Part shown: positions 1-8,358 of the stretch, piece by piece
How the letters are laid out: each line of letters begins with the position of its first letter
Position numbering within the stretch: the first letter of the stretch is position 1
Source: Chitinivibrionales bacterium
Lineage (GTDB): Bacteria; Fibrobacterota; Chitinivibrionia; Chitinivibrionales; WJKA01
Direction: 5' to 3'
NCBI GenBank assembly: GCA_014728295.1
Contig: WJLW01000127.1
Span: forward strand, 1-64,000
Length of the DNA stretch: 64,000 bases
Position numbers and translations under genes: made by a program
Notes under the pieces: generated by a model
Database searches by the model: none
Seen by the model: only the letters and a program-made list of their open reading frames with translations
Told to the model about the DNA's origin: nothing

Positions 1-196
1 CGCCTATTTTCTGCAATTGTATGACGGCATGCTCAGCTTCCTGTATATCGACATTTTTCTGATAGGTCACCGGCAGTGTCTCGAGCATTGAAGTGGCTTT
101 AACGAGGGAAATATCAGGGCTCTGGGCCAGGTGTCTGGCAACGACCTGCCTGGCACGCGGATTGGTAATTGCCGTTACGATGATATCACAGTGCAT
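1..196 (-). CDS. Edge-truncated protein, L7/L12 C-domain-like N-terminus
   Basis: The reverse strand reads open from an ATG at 196 to the window edge, giving 65 residues of an incomplete protein. An AAGGAG ribosome site lies about 8 bases upstream of the ATG. The visible part alternates strand and helix (start MHCDIIVTAITNP, later ETLPVTYQKNVD and a helix rich in E, A and Q). This resembles the fold pattern of the ribosomal L7/L12 C-terminal domain (a 'leucine-pro-val' turn followed by an EEAE-type helix). That is a weak similarity judged by eye, and the rest of the gene lies outside the window. It diverges from the small basic protein gene to its right. Confidence 0.5.
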   Translation of the reverse strand, partial: MHCDIIVTAITNPRARQVVARHLAQSPDISLVKATSMLETLPVTYQKNVDIQEAEHAVIQLQKIG

Positions 197-372
197 AGCA
201 TGGCTCCTTGGTAAATTATACCACTGCCTCCCATATGCAGCAAGCCGGAGTGTTTGAACCCGGCCATTATTTGACAAATGATGCGGTCAAAAGTCATTTT
301 AAGACCCACTTTGTTCACGGTTCACGAGAAGATTCAAAATACGCTTATGCTGCCCGAAAGGATCACGAATAC

Positions 373-468
373 ATGGCAAATGTCAAAAAGAAGCGGAAAG
401 CAAAAATCAATCGCCACAAGCGCAAAAAACAGCGCCGATTGAACCGCCACAAGAAGAGAAAAATCTAA
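373..468 (+). CDS. Small basic COX24/AURKAIP1-domain protein
   Basis: From the ATG at 373 this encodes 31 residues, nearly half Lys or Arg, with start MANVKKKRKAK and repeated NRHK blocks. Bacterial proteins of the AURKAIP1/COX24 domain family look like this and are thought to bind the small ribosomal subunit; that role is from family knowledge. An AAAGGA sequence sits 10 bases upstream of this ATG. The frame is open further back to a TTG at 208 (86 codons, with another ATG at 235), but the upstream part has no family resemblance and contains a TTGACA element at 271. The short start is therefore preferred. Confidence 0.6.
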   Translation: MANVKKKRKAKINRHKRKKQRRLNRHKKRKI

Positions 469-624
469 TACGTCTCAGCGTGCCTGCATGGTGCATCCCT
501 GCAAAGTGGAACTTTGCGCTGAAAAATCAGACGTGTCTCGATACCTATTTCTCGCATTTCTCGCAAAATCGAATTCAGGAAAAAGAGTGGATTCCTTCCG
601 CTCTTTTTCTATTTGGGGCCGGGT

Positions 625-2787
625 GTGAAGGAACTCACGGGAATTGTTTCTGATATTACTTTCCGTAACGAGGACAACGGATTCACCGTTATGCGGGTGG
701 ACGCCGAAGGACAGGACGGGGATGTCACGTGTGTGGGTATCGTGCCGACGGTAGAAGGCGGAACATCGGTGCGCTTGCAGGGCGAGTGGATACTGCATGC
801 AAAATTCGGCCGTCAATTTGATATCAAAAGCTTCGACATCGTTCGCCCCACCACACGAAAAGCTATTCACAAATTTCTCTGTTCTGGGTTGATTGACAAT
901 ATCGGTGATTCCCGTGCCCGTAAAATTGTCGATCACTTTGGCGAGCGCACGCTTGAGGTGCTTGATGAGCATCCCGAAGAGCTGTGTCAAATACCGGGAA
1001 TCGGCAGAAAAATCAGTGAGCGGATTACCCACGCTTGGCAAAAGCAGCGTGCCGTCCGGTATTTGGTGATTTTCCTGCAGGAGTTCGGCGTATCAGTCAA
1101 TCTGGCCGCCAAGATTCACAAAGCCTACGGTGCCCGTGCCCAAGAAGTAATTTCGACCAATCCTTATGCGCTTATAGACGATATCCGGGGAGTAGGTTTT
1201 AAAAGGGCGGATGCTATTGCGCAAAAGCTTGACTATCAGCACGATTCGTACAAGCGCATTCGCGCCGGTCTTGTATTCACGTGTCAGGAAGCGGTGGGAG
1301 CGGGCCATTGCTATCTGCCTTCCGCAGAATTGATTCGTCTTGCCGCTGAACTGCTGGAAGTCAGTCATGCACAGGTTGAAGCGGTGCTTGCCGACGTAGT
1401 CGCAACCGGCGATCTGGTTGACGAAAACGGCTGCATATACGGCAAGCCGGCCTACATAGCAGAGTCAAGCGTTGCCGAGCAGATCAGAAACCGGTTAACC
1501 GTTGCCGCCGCGTCCCGGGAAACGTTGACGCATGATATTGCCAAATGGCTGTCGGCTTACAGTATTCGCCATGGCTGGAAAGGCGACCCCAGGCAATTAG
1601 AGGCAATCACCGCAGCATTGCATAATGCCGCCTTCCTGTTGACCGGCGGACCAGGTACCGGCAAAACAACGATCCTGAGAGTGATCGTTGCGTATCTGCG
1701 TGAGAAAAACGTTTCGGTAACACTTGCCGCACCTACCGGCCGTGCCGCGCAGCGCATGGGGACGCTTTCCGGACTCGAAGCGCAGACCATTCATCGCCTC
1801 CTGGAATTCAAGCCCGGTGGAAACGGATTTGAATTTCAACGCAATCAGAAGAATCCGCTTGACGCAGATACGGTTATCATCGATGAAGTGTCAATGATTG
1901 ACCTGTTTCTCATGCGTTCCTTGCTGCTGGCACTGAAACGGGACACGCGACTGATCCTGGTCGGGGATAACAATCAGTTGCCTTCCGTGGGCGCCGGCAA
2001 TGTGTTGACCGATCTTATCAGCAGCGGGGTGTTCCCCCATGTCAATTTGACGACGGTGTTCCGGCAGGCTGCTCAGAGCCGGATCGTTACCTCGGCCCAC
2101 GAGATAATTTCGGGTCAACTGCCGCAATACCGCAACGACCTGCATGACAACTGCTTTTTCATGACCGAGCAAGATCCCCAGCGTTGCCTGCAAACGATTG
2201 TCAACCTGGTCGAAAACCGGCTGCCCGGACGGTACGGATTTGATGCAATAAGTGACATTCAGGTACTTGCGCCGATGCATCGCGGCATTTTGGGGACCAT
2301 TTCGATAAATCAGGTGCTGCGGGAGGTGCTAAATCCGCACGGTGCCAAGTTGGCACGCGGCGAAACGGTCTACCGTACCGGTGATAAAGTCATGCAGATT
2401 CGCAATAACTACGATCTGGGCGTGTTTAACGGAGACATCGGCTATGTCGTTGATATCATCGATTCCACCATGCTCACTATCGAATTTCCCGGCCAGGTGG
2501 TACACTACGGCTCAAGGGAGCTGGACGACATCGTGCATGCCTATTGCATCAGTATACATAAAAGTCAGGGCTGCGAATTCCGGGCGGTGGTCATACCGGT
2601 AATGCCACAGCACTATATTATGTTGCAGCGTAATCTTATTTACACTGCTTTGACGCGCGCACGAGAGTTCTGCGTTTTTATCGGCTCACCCCGGGCCCTG
2701 TCTATGGCGGTGTTCAATAACCAGGCAGTCAATAGGTATTCCAGACTGTCGCAGAAATTAGTCACTTCCCCTCAACAACGGGACTAA
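625..2787 (+). CDS. recD2: RecD2-type (RecD/TraA) ATP-dependent DNA helicase
   Basis: A superfamily 1B 5'-3' DNA helicase of about 720 residues, the length expected for RecD2, which acts outside any RecBCD complex. Order: N-terminal OB-like segment (KELTGIVSDITF), helix-hairpin-helix region (QIPGIGRKIS), Walker A GGPGTGKTT near residue 341, motif APTGRAAQRM, Walker B VIIDEVSMID near 416, GDNNQLPSVG, VFRQA, the C-terminal SIHKSQGCEF motif and TALTRARE. The GTG at 625 is preferred because the family starts with the K-x-L-x-G motif; a TTG at 613 is also in frame. No recB or recC neighbours are visible. The next gene starts 4 bases after the stop. Confidence 0.95.
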   Translation: MKELTGIVSDITFRNEDNGFTVMRVDAEGQDGDVTCVGIVPTVEGGTSVRLQGEWILHAKFGRQFDIKSFDIVRPTTRKAIHKFLCSGLIDNIGDSRARKIVDHFGERTLEVLDEHPEELCQIPGIGRKISERITHAWQKQRAVRYLVIFLQEFGVSVNLAAKIHKAYGARAQEVISTNPYALIDDIRGVGFKRADAIAQKLDYQHDSYKRIRAGLVFTCQEAVGAGHCYLPSAELIRLAAELLEVSHAQVEAVLADVVATGDLVDENGCIYGKPAYIAESSVAEQIRNRLTVAAASRETLTHDIAKWLSAYSIRHGWKGDPRQLEAITAALHNAAFLLTGGPGTGKTTILRVIVAYLREKNVSVTLAAPTGRAAQRMGTLSGLEAQTIHRLLEFKPGGNGFEFQRNQKNPLDADTVIIDEVSMIDLFLMRSLLLALKRDTRLILVGDNNQLPSVGAGNVLTDLISSGVFPHVNLTTVFRQAAQSRIVTSAHEIISGQLPQYRNDLHDNCFFMTEQDPQRCLQTIVNLVENRLPGRYGFDAISDIQVLAPMHRGILGTISINQVLREVLNPHGAKLARGETVYRTGDKVMQIRNNYDLGVFNGDIGYVVDIIDSTMLTIEFPGQVVHYGSRELDDIVHAYCISIHKSQGCEFRAVVIPVMPQHYIMLQRNLIYTALTRAREFCVFIGSPRALSMAVFNNQAVNRYSRLSQKLVTSPQQRD

Positions 2788-2791
2788 GCGC

Positions 2792-3745
2792 ATGAAAAAA
2801 GTAGCTGTTGGAGTAATCGGCGCCGGAGTGCTGGGAGGCTTTCACCTGCGCAAATGCCTGGCAAATGGCTTCGTTGAGTGCGTGGGATTTCACGACAGCA
2901 ATGCCCGACGCGCCCAAGAAGTTTCCCTGCAATTGCAGCTTCCCGCGCTGGGGGTGCAGGAGTTGCTTGACAGGTGCGAAGCCGTGATTGTCGCGATTCC
3001 CTGCAGTGAGCATCTGCGGGTGGGCAGGATTTGTCTGCAGCAGGCCAAGCATGTGCTTATGGAAAAACCGCTGGCTGCGTCGTACGAAGAAGGCTGCGAG
3101 CTGGTGAGGCTTGCCGCCGAAAAGAATCTCGTATTGCATGTGGGACATTCGGAGCTGTTCAATCCGGCATTTCGTCAGCTACTGGCAATGAAGCCCCAAC
3201 CGCGTTTTCTGGAAATACATCGTCTGTCTGCTTTCTCGCATCGCGGAACCGATGTGTCGGTTGTACTTGATCTCATGGTGCACGATCTGCATTTGTTGCT
3301 GCGGCTGTGCGATGAAGAACCGGTGCACGCGAACATTGCCGCAACCGGCGTTGCCGTTGTTTCACCGGATATCGATATTGCAAATGTCAGGATACCATTT
3401 CCTTCCGGCTGTGCGGCAAATCTCACGGCAAGCCGCATATCGCTGAAGAAAATGCGAAAGGTGCGTATCTTCCAGAAGGATAACTACTTTTCGGTCGACC
3501 TTGATTCGCGGCGCATCGATCATTGTTTTCTCAACAGAGAATCGACTGAGGCTTTTCCGATTGCCGTCAAGAGCCATGAACCTGAAGCACAGGATGCCCT
3601 GGAAGCAGAACAGAAGTCATTCATCGACGCACTAGGACACAATGACGGCATATTTGCAACCACCGGCAACGAAGCCTTGCGGGTTCTGCGAACAACCGAC
3701 GCAATAATGAACAAATTGCAGGAGGAGACTCACACGAAGCAATGA
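2792..3745 (+). CDS. Gfo/Idh/MocA-family oxidoreductase
   Basis: A 317-residue NAD(P)-dependent oxidoreductase. The N-terminal Rossmann motif VIGAGVLGGFH (residues 8-18) and the family signature MEKPLAASYEEG (near residue 90) are clear, and the GHSEL segment near 120 lies where the substrate-side strand begins. The family reduces or oxidises sugars, inositols and related compounds; the substrate cannot be read here. The start at 2792 lies 4 bases after the recD2 stop, so the two are probably cotranscribed. Oxidoreductases of this type are sometimes found beside lipid A genes, but none are present here. Confidence 0.88.
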   Translation: MKKVAVGVIGAGVLGGFHLRKCLANGFVECVGFHDSNARRAQEVSLQLQLPALGVQELLDRCEAVIVAIPCSEHLRVGRICLQQAKHVLMEKPLAASYEEGCELVRLAAEKNLVLHVGHSELFNPAFRQLLAMKPQPRFLEIHRLSAFSHRGTDVSVVLDLMVHDLHLLLRLCDEEPVHANIAATGVAVVSPDIDIANVRIPFPSGCAANLTASRISLKKMRKVRIFQKDNYFSVDLDSRRIDHCFLNRESTEAFPIAVKSHEPEAQDALEAEQKSFIDALGHNDGIFATTGNEALRVLRTTDAIMNKLQEETHTKQ

Positions 3746-3821
3746 CGCCGGAACTTTCTGCATTTAAACGTGTCAAATGAACGAATGGATTCAAAAAGAA
3801 CGCGTATGTCGCGTTTATATA

Positions 3822-3837
3822 TTGTATGTGCATACAA
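3822..3837. promoter_or_regulatory. Inverted repeat upstream of tRNA-Arg
   Basis: The arms TTGTATG and CATACAA are separated by 2 bases in an A+T-rich stretch between the oxidoreductase stop and tRNA-Arg. The symmetry suggests a dimeric regulator site, but no regulator can be named. It may be chance. Confidence 0.25.
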
Positions 3838-3896
3838 GACAAATATTATCTTTATTACTATATCATGTGTGCATTCGTTTATTTTTAGCACAAAAT

Positions 3897-3970
3897 GCGC
3901 CAGTAGCTCAGTTGGATAGAGCGTCGGCCTCCGAAGCCGAAAGTCGGGGGTTCAAATCCCTCCTGGCGTA
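3897..3970 (+). tRNA. tRNA-Arg (anticodon CCG)
   Basis: A complete cloverleaf. The acceptor arms GCGCCAG and CTGGCGT pair with one terminal G-U. The D arm is GCTC..GAGC, the anticodon stem TCGGC/GCCGA carries the loop CTCCGAA (anticodon CCG, codon CGG), and the T arm is GGGGG-TTCAAAT-CCCTC. The discriminator base is A and the 3' CCA is not encoded. The gene stands alone, 150 bases after the oxidoreductase. Confidence 0.96.
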
Positions 3971-4012
3971 TTAATGATATCGGGTGCCACTAACAACCAG
4001 GTCTCCTCGAAA

Positions 4013-4026
4013 AGGAGGAAATTATT
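4013..4026 (+). promoter_or_regulatory. Perfect Shine-Dalgarno before an ATT start
   Basis: AGGAGG (4013-4018) is followed after 5 bases by ATT at 4024; another ATT at 4021 would be only 2 bases away. No standard start lies in frame nearby, so this site decides the start of the STAS-PEGA gene. ATT initiation is known for infC and pcnB in Escherichia coli. Confidence 0.6.
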
Positions 4027-5841
4027 CATTTCGAAACCAGAACTACCGGGCTTTTTCAGGTAATCAAACCTGTACTTGAAGATGACGAGCTTTTCGATTC
4101 CGGACAGTTGCGCGAGAAAGTCAATACCTACATCGCCCAAGGCCATCGTAATATTGCGATAGACCTGTCTGCCCTGGAGTTTTTGTACTCCGATGCGATG
4201 AATATGTTTTTCGCGCTTAACCGACAGATCCTGGATGTCAGCGGACGGATTACACTGCTTTCGCCAACCGACGAAGTTCGCAGTGTGCTTGATAGTGCCG
4301 GTATTTTTAATTTCCTGAAGGTATATCCTACCGAAGCAGAACTACTCCGTAGCTCGGAGGATATTATCATGCAGACGTCAAGTTTCAGCCTGGCTGCATT
4401 GCGCCAGTACCAGGAAGCATCTCAGGCGGCTCAGCAGCAAGAGCAGAAGCCGGAATCCGAATTTGACGATTTGCGCTCCGAAATTGCATCTGCCATGAAT
4501 ACCGATGCTCCGGCCGAGCAGCAAACTCAAGCTTCGCCACCACCACCACCACCTCCTCCTCCGCCGCCGCAAGAACCGGTTCAACAGCAACAGCAGCAGC
4601 AACAGCAGCCTGCTGCACCACCACCACCTCCACCGCCGGCAGAAGAGGAAATTTCTTTTGATTTAGGAACGCCGTCCGCACCTAAAAACCGGGAAAGCGA
4701 ATATCCCCCGGCTACGCCAACACCGCAGGATACCGGTCAGTTTCAGCAACAGGCGCCGCCCCCGCCTCCACCGCCTCCGGATGCCAAGCTGGAAACGCTG
4801 GCTCCTCAGCAGTCGCAGGGAATGGGCGCTCCGCCGGCAGGGCCGCAATTTGAGCCTCAAAAGCCCCCGACACGTTTTGATCGCTGGGAAGAAGAGGAGA
4901 AGCAGGATGAGAAAAAGGGCTCGCCGATTGTTCCTATTGTTATCGCAGTCGTTGTTATTCTGGCTCTTGGCGCCGCGGGATTCTTCTTCCTGTTCCCGAA
5001 ATTAACACAGCAGCAGACTCCCGAAGTCGTGCAAACCCCCCCGCCTCCGCCCCCACCGGCTCCCAAGCCCGATACGACCGAAGCCGTTGACGAGGCGCAA
5101 GTCGAGGAAGAATCCACCGAGCCGCCGCAAGCCGTTACCCGGGCGGCTGCTCCCCGAAGATCCACACCGCCCGACAGGCCGAGGCCGCGCAGGACAACTC
5201 CGAAACCATCCCGGCGGGTAAGCAAACCCAAACCGAAGCCTGCACCAACGCCTCCAAAGCCGGCCCGAACATCGGTCACGAAAACGAATCGAATGGTATT
5301 TAAATCGGCGCCGGGTGGCGCTACGATTATCGTAGACGGTAAAAAGCGCGGTACCACCCCGTTTACCTGGAATAAGCCGGATGTGTACGGTACCATGAAA
5401 GTGACCATAAGCAAGGCCGGTTACAAAGACCTGACCAAATATATCGAGTTCTCGGGCGGATCCGAGCAACACTCCTTCAAGCTTGAAAAAAAACCGGCAC
5501 AACCCAAGCCGGTAGCAACACCGGCGTCACAGCCCGAACCGAGTACACCGCCCTCTGCGCCACCCGGGAAATCAGAACCGGCCAAACCGGCTGCGGCTAC
5601 GCCCGCGCCCACAGCAACCGCTTCCGCCGGCGAGCCGGCAACAATATTTATTTCGTCGATACCGCCTGTTGCAGATGTCTACATGGACGGGAAGCTGATC
5701 GGCAAAACGAATATCGCCAAACTGAAAGTCCTCTCCGGCACTCATACCTTGAAGTTTGTAAAGGCCGGCAAAGAGCATACTGTTGAAATGAAATTTCAAC
5801 CTGGCGAAAATCCTTCAAAACTGGTAAACTTAAACAGGTAG
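4024..5841 (+). CDS. STAS domain, Pro/Gln linkers, TM helix and two PEGA domains
   Basis: About 605 residues, probably starting at a non-standard ATT. Residues 1-118 form a STAS domain (anti-sigma-factor antagonist fold) with the SALEFLYSDAMN segment holding the usual phospho-Ser position. Next come Pro and Gln runs (about 173-209 and 245-260), one transmembrane helix near 302-326 (IVPIVIAVVVILALG), a Pro/Lys/Arg-rich stretch, and two PEGA domains near 424-487 and 540-605. No ATG, GTG or TTG exists in frame between the stop at 3991 and the TTG at 4108, which would cut off the first STAS strand. AGGAGG at 4013-4018 stands 5 bases before ATT 4024. The protein probably links a cytoplasmic signalling module to a periplasmic PEGA part. 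The function is unknown. Confidence 0.8.
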   Translation: MHFETRTTGLFQVIKPVLEDDELFDSGQLREKVNTYIAQGHRNIAIDLSALEFLYSDAMNMFFALNRQILDVSGRITLLSPTDEVRSVLDSAGIFNFLKVYPTEAELLRSSEDIIMQTSSFSLAALRQYQEASQAAQQQEQKPESEFDDLRSEIASAMNTDAPAEQQTQASPPPPPPPPPPPQEPVQQQQQQQQQPAAPPPPPPPAEEEISFDLGTPSAPKNRESEYPPATPTPQDTGQFQQQAPPPPPPPPDAKLETLAPQQSQGMGAPPAGPQFEPQKPPTRFDRWEEEEKQDEKKGSPIVPIVIAVVVILALGAAGFFFLFPKLTQQQTPEVVQTPPPPPPPAPKPDTTEAVDEAQVEEESTEPPQAVTRAAAPRRSTPPDRPRPRRTTPKPSRRVSKPKPKPAPTPPKPARTSVTKTNRMVFKSAPGGATIIVDGKKRGTTPFTWNKPDVYGTMKVTISKAGYKDLTKYIEFSGGSEQHSFKLEKKPAQPKPVATPASQPEPSTPPSAPPGKSEPAKPAAATPAPTATASAGEPATIFISSIPPVADVYMDGKLIGKTNIAKLKVLSGTHTLKFVKAGKEHTVEMKFQPGENPSKLVNLNR

Positions 5842-5893
5842 GAGATTTTTCTTTCAACGGATGTTCTTCGTGAGTTTGGCTGACGGTAACAAA

Positions 5894-7249
5894 ATGCGAA
5901 AAAAAATATTGTGCGGACAACTGCGGTACGCAGTTGCCCGCTTTTTGTTTGCAAGCGCTGTTGCCGCCGTGATGAGCGGATGCCGCAGTGCAACGGGTGA
6001 TGTGCGCAAGAAGCCTTCCATTGCTTTTATTGAACAGGCAAACCAGGAAGCTCAGACGCCGGAATTCAAGTACGTTAACCATACGATTCGTTCCGGTGAA
6101 ACATTCGCCCGCATTTTTTCTCATCATCGCATCGATCCGGCACTCGCCCGTCTGTATCACCAGTCCCTCAAGCCGATTGGCTTTAAAGCACTCTATCCGG
6201 GCGATTCGTTAATTCTCACAATTGACCAGAATGCACAATGCGCCGGGATCTCACTGCTCAGCAAACGTCAGAACTGGTTTAAAATCAAGCATGACAGCAC
6301 CAGATTGCTTGCCGAAAAGCGTCCGGTTACACTGGTGCGCCAGGTGCATATAGCACGGGGTACGCTGGAAAGCTCCCTGTCCGAATCCATGTGGGCGATT
6401 GGCCTTGGCGATGCCCTGGTAGCCAAGCTGACCGACATCTTCGCCTGGGATATCAATTTCTTTATGGATCCCCGCAAAGGCGATTCTTTTGAAATAATTT
6501 TCGAGCGGATTTACGCGCAGGGGCAATTCATCGGCTATGGCAACATTCTTGCAGCCAGATATGTCAATGCAGACAAAGAATTTTTTGCCGTGGGCATGCC
6601 CGGCGAAGATGGACGGCTAAGCTATTACGATTTGTCGGGAAAATCCGTGCAAAAGCAATTTCTCAAGGCGCCCCTACGTTTCAATCGCATTTCATCCGGT
6701 TTCTCCTACTCGCGCCGGCACCCGATTCTTGGCGTGTACCGGCCGCACCTGGGGATTGACTATGCCGCGCCCACCGGGACACCCGTCTATTCGGCCGCCG
6801 ACGGCGTAGTATCGTTTGCCGGATGGAAAGGCGGGTACGGCAAGCATATCAGAATTCGTCACGGCGCTTCGTATCAGACCTACTATGGTCACCTGCACCG
6901 AATTGCCGTTGCTCCCGGAGCGCACGTAACGCAAGGGCAATACATCGCAACCGTAGGCAAAACCGGCTTGGCCACCGGGCCCCATCTGGATTACCGTATG
7001 AAAATAGGATCCCGGTTTGTCAACCCTCGGACCGTATCGCTTCCCGCTTGTGAAGGGGTGCCCGAGGCGCAGCTTGGCCATTATTTCACGTTGCGGCAGC
7101 GAGCCCTCTGTATTCTAACTCAGCGGTTTACAGACGAGACCGGTTCCTTCGTGCTCAGCATCGTAGAAGACGACCGCACAGCCGAACGCACCCGGCATAT
7201 CACCCTGCTGAATCCACCAATGCATGTCAGACAACAAGGTCCTTCGTAA
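5894..7249 (+). CDS. Lipoprotein M23 metallopeptidase (murein hydrolase)
   Basis: From the ATG at 5894 this gives 451 residues with a lipoprotein signal: positive MRKK start, hydrophobic FLFASAVAAVM and lipobox ending at Cys30 (MSGC). The middle (HTIRSGETFARIF) resembles the N-terminal domain of OapA/MepM-type peptidases. The C-terminal M23 domain has its zinc ligands: His285 and Asp289 (HLGID), then His333 and His335 in GHLH, followed by GPHLDY. It should cleave peptidoglycan cross-links from the periplasmic side. An earlier in-frame ATG at 5861 would put 11 residues before the signal and is less likely. The last 26 bases overlap the next gene. Confidence 0.9.
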   Translation: MRKKILCGQLRYAVARFLFASAVAAVMSGCRSATGDVRKKPSIAFIEQANQEAQTPEFKYVNHTIRSGETFARIFSHHRIDPALARLYHQSLKPIGFKALYPGDSLILTIDQNAQCAGISLLSKRQNWFKIKHDSTRLLAEKRPVTLVRQVHIARGTLESSLSESMWAIGLGDALVAKLTDIFAWDINFFMDPRKGDSFEIIFERIYAQGQFIGYGNILAARYVNADKEFFAVGMPGEDGRLSYYDLSGKSVQKQFLKAPLRFNRISSGFSYSRRHPILGVYRPHLGIDYAAPTGTPVYSAADGVVSFAGWKGGYGKHIRIRHGASYQTYYGHLHRIAVAPGAHVTQGQYIATVGKTGLATGPHLDYRMKIGSRFVNPRTVSLPACEGVPEAQLGHYFTLRQRALCILTQRFTDETGSFVLSIVEDDRTAERTRHITLLNPPMHVRQQGPS

Positions 7250-7637
7250 AATTCGCAACGAAATTATCGATTGCGGAAAAGATACCAGATACAAGCTGGG
7301 CGGCTACACGTTCGTGCTCAACGGACTCGAATATTTCCTGACCGGGCTTGGTGAAAAAAGGCATGTCACCGGGCAAGAACTCTCCGCCGGGCTGGCCGAA
7401 TTCGCGTATACGCAATATGGCGTCATGGCGCATGATACCTTGCATCACTGGGGTATTGAATCAACCAATGATTTCGGCTATGTCGTCTATAATCTCATTG
7501 CCATTGAGCTAATGAGCCGGCGGGAGGAAGATTCTCTAGAAGATTTTTTTGGCGTGTTCGACCTGGCTGATTATTTCCGGAACAAGGAGCCGTTTAAGAT
7601 TGACTTTGAATATGTGCGAAGGGTGCGCGGCGCTTGA
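7224..7637 (+). CDS. Minf_1886-family protein
   Basis: A 137-residue soluble protein matching the Minf_1886 family pattern: an N-terminal LNGLEYFLTGLGEKRHVTGQEL block, then FAYTQYGVMAHDTLHHWGI, and STNDFGYVVYNLI near residue 90. The family is widespread in Planctomycetes, Verrucomicrobia and related phyla and has no established function. The start lies inside the 3' end of the M23 peptidase gene (26-base overlap, different frame), which suggests translational coupling. The C-terminal acidic stretch (SREEDSLEDFFG) is typical of the family. Confidence 0.8.
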   Translation: MSDNKVLRKIRNEIIDCGKDTRYKLGGYTFVLNGLEYFLTGLGEKRHVTGQELSAGLAEFAYTQYGVMAHDTLHHWGIESTNDFGYVVYNLIAIELMSRREEDSLEDFFGVFDLADYFRNKEPFKIDFEYVRRVRGA

Positions 7638-7692
7638 AATCAGAGATGCGGTCGATGTATTTTAAACCCCTTTGAATACGATACTTTACTCT

Positions 7693-7765
7693 GGCGCTTT
7701 AGCTCAGTCGGTAGAGCAGGGGACTGAAAATCCCCGTGTCCGCAGTTCGATTCTGCGAGGCGCCA
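7693..7765 (+). tRNA. tRNA-Phe (anticodon GAA)
   Basis: A complete cloverleaf: acceptor GGCGCTT/AGGCGCC, D arm GCTC..GAGC, anticodon stem GGGGA/TCCCC with loop CTGAAAA (anticodon GAA) and T arm CGCAG-TTCGATT-CTGCG. The 3' CCA is not encoded. The T-arm end, acceptor strand and terminator are repeated exactly 123 bases downstream. Confidence 0.96.
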
Positions 7766-7807
7766 CCTCCAAGTATATGGCCCGTCTAAGCGAACGGGCC
7801 TTTTTTT
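7752..7807 (+). repeat. 56-bp direct repeat, copy 1 (tRNA-Phe 3' end plus terminator)
   Basis: This copy runs from the T-arm 3' strand of tRNA-Phe through the acceptor strand and the terminator hairpin. It is identical to 7875-7930 at every position; the flanking bases differ. Sixty-seven bases separate the copies. Confidence 0.92.
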
Positions 7808-7808
7808 T
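7779..7808 (+). terminator. Rho-independent terminator of tRNA-Phe
   Basis: The stem GGCCCGT / ACGGGCC (7 pairs) with an 8-base loop is followed at once by eight T residues. Confidence 0.92.
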
Positions 7809-7874
7809 CGGAATTTGACAACGAACTGCCCTAATTGCTTCGCAATTGCCGTTAGATTCCAGGCTACTTCGTGG

Positions 7875-7930
7875 TCTGCGAGGCGCCACCTCCAAGTATA
7901 TGGCCCGTCTAAGCGAACGGGCCTTTTTTT
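7875..7930 (+). repeat. 56-bp direct repeat, copy 2 (orphan tRNA 3' end plus terminator)
   Basis: An exact second copy of 7752-7807. It carries only the last part of the T arm, the acceptor strand and the terminator hairpin (7902-7923, then seven T). No tRNA 5' part precedes it, so it is not a functional tRNA. This is the arrangement left by tandem duplication or by site-specific integration and excision at a tRNA 3' end. The 67 bases in between hold a small AATTGC/GCAATT hairpin and no gene. Confidence 0.9.
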
Positions 7931-8271
7931 GTGGCGAGGAGGCTGCCCATGCCGAATTTGGTACTGGGGTGGTGGCGATAAATAGAGCGGATATTCTCAA
8001 GCCCAAAGGCCAGGCTTAGAACTATTACGGCGGGTGCAAAACAATCGTTGCCCATCAGTTGAATACACCCGGTATTCGCCATCTTCGCGCCTCAACAGGA
8101 ACGAGAATAGCTCCCCGCAAACACATTCGTATTGAGATACAGCACATTAGAATATTGTATGAATTCAGCTCCTTTTTTAAATACTGTTGTCACTCTGCCA
8201 AATGGCGGAGTATCGCTGAAAAGCCAACTCCTCTTATGTGGTTATGGACCACCACGGAAAGTTTTCTCTTC
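7931..8271. other. Intergenic stretch without recognisable gene
   Basis: About 340 bases between the duplicated tRNA end and the promoter of the GGDEF-EAL gene. Short frames exist, but none has a ribosome site or a recognisable product. A hairpin, CTCTGCC / GGCGGAG, lies near 8195-8212. Nothing else was seen. Confidence 0.5.
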
Positions 8272-8300
8272 TTGACATTTCCATTGCCGGAGAGTAACAT
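8272..8300 (+). promoter_or_regulatory. Sigma-70-type promoter for the GGDEF-EAL gene
   Basis: TTGACA (8272-8277) and TAACAT (8295-8300) are separated by 17 bases. Transcription would start near 8307, which rules out the GTG at 8305 as start codon and favours the ATG at 8359. Confidence 0.6.
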
Positions 8301-8358
8301 TTGAGTGGCGAATGCTGTGTATAAGCTGCTGGTATGCCTGAAATCGACATCGAATTCC

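Noticed and set aside
3777-3974. A 65-codon frame ending across tRNA-Arg
   Set aside because: Its C-terminal part is the translation of the tRNA gene itself, a well-known spurious protein pattern.
7752-7930. A CRISPR array made of the two 56-bp copies
   Set aside because: Only two copies exist, they contain a tRNA end and a terminator, and no cas genes are present.
7704-8006. A 100-codon minus-strand frame with an internal repeat
   Set aside because: It is the reverse translation of tRNA-Phe and the two terminator copies; the apparent protein repeat is the DNA repeat.
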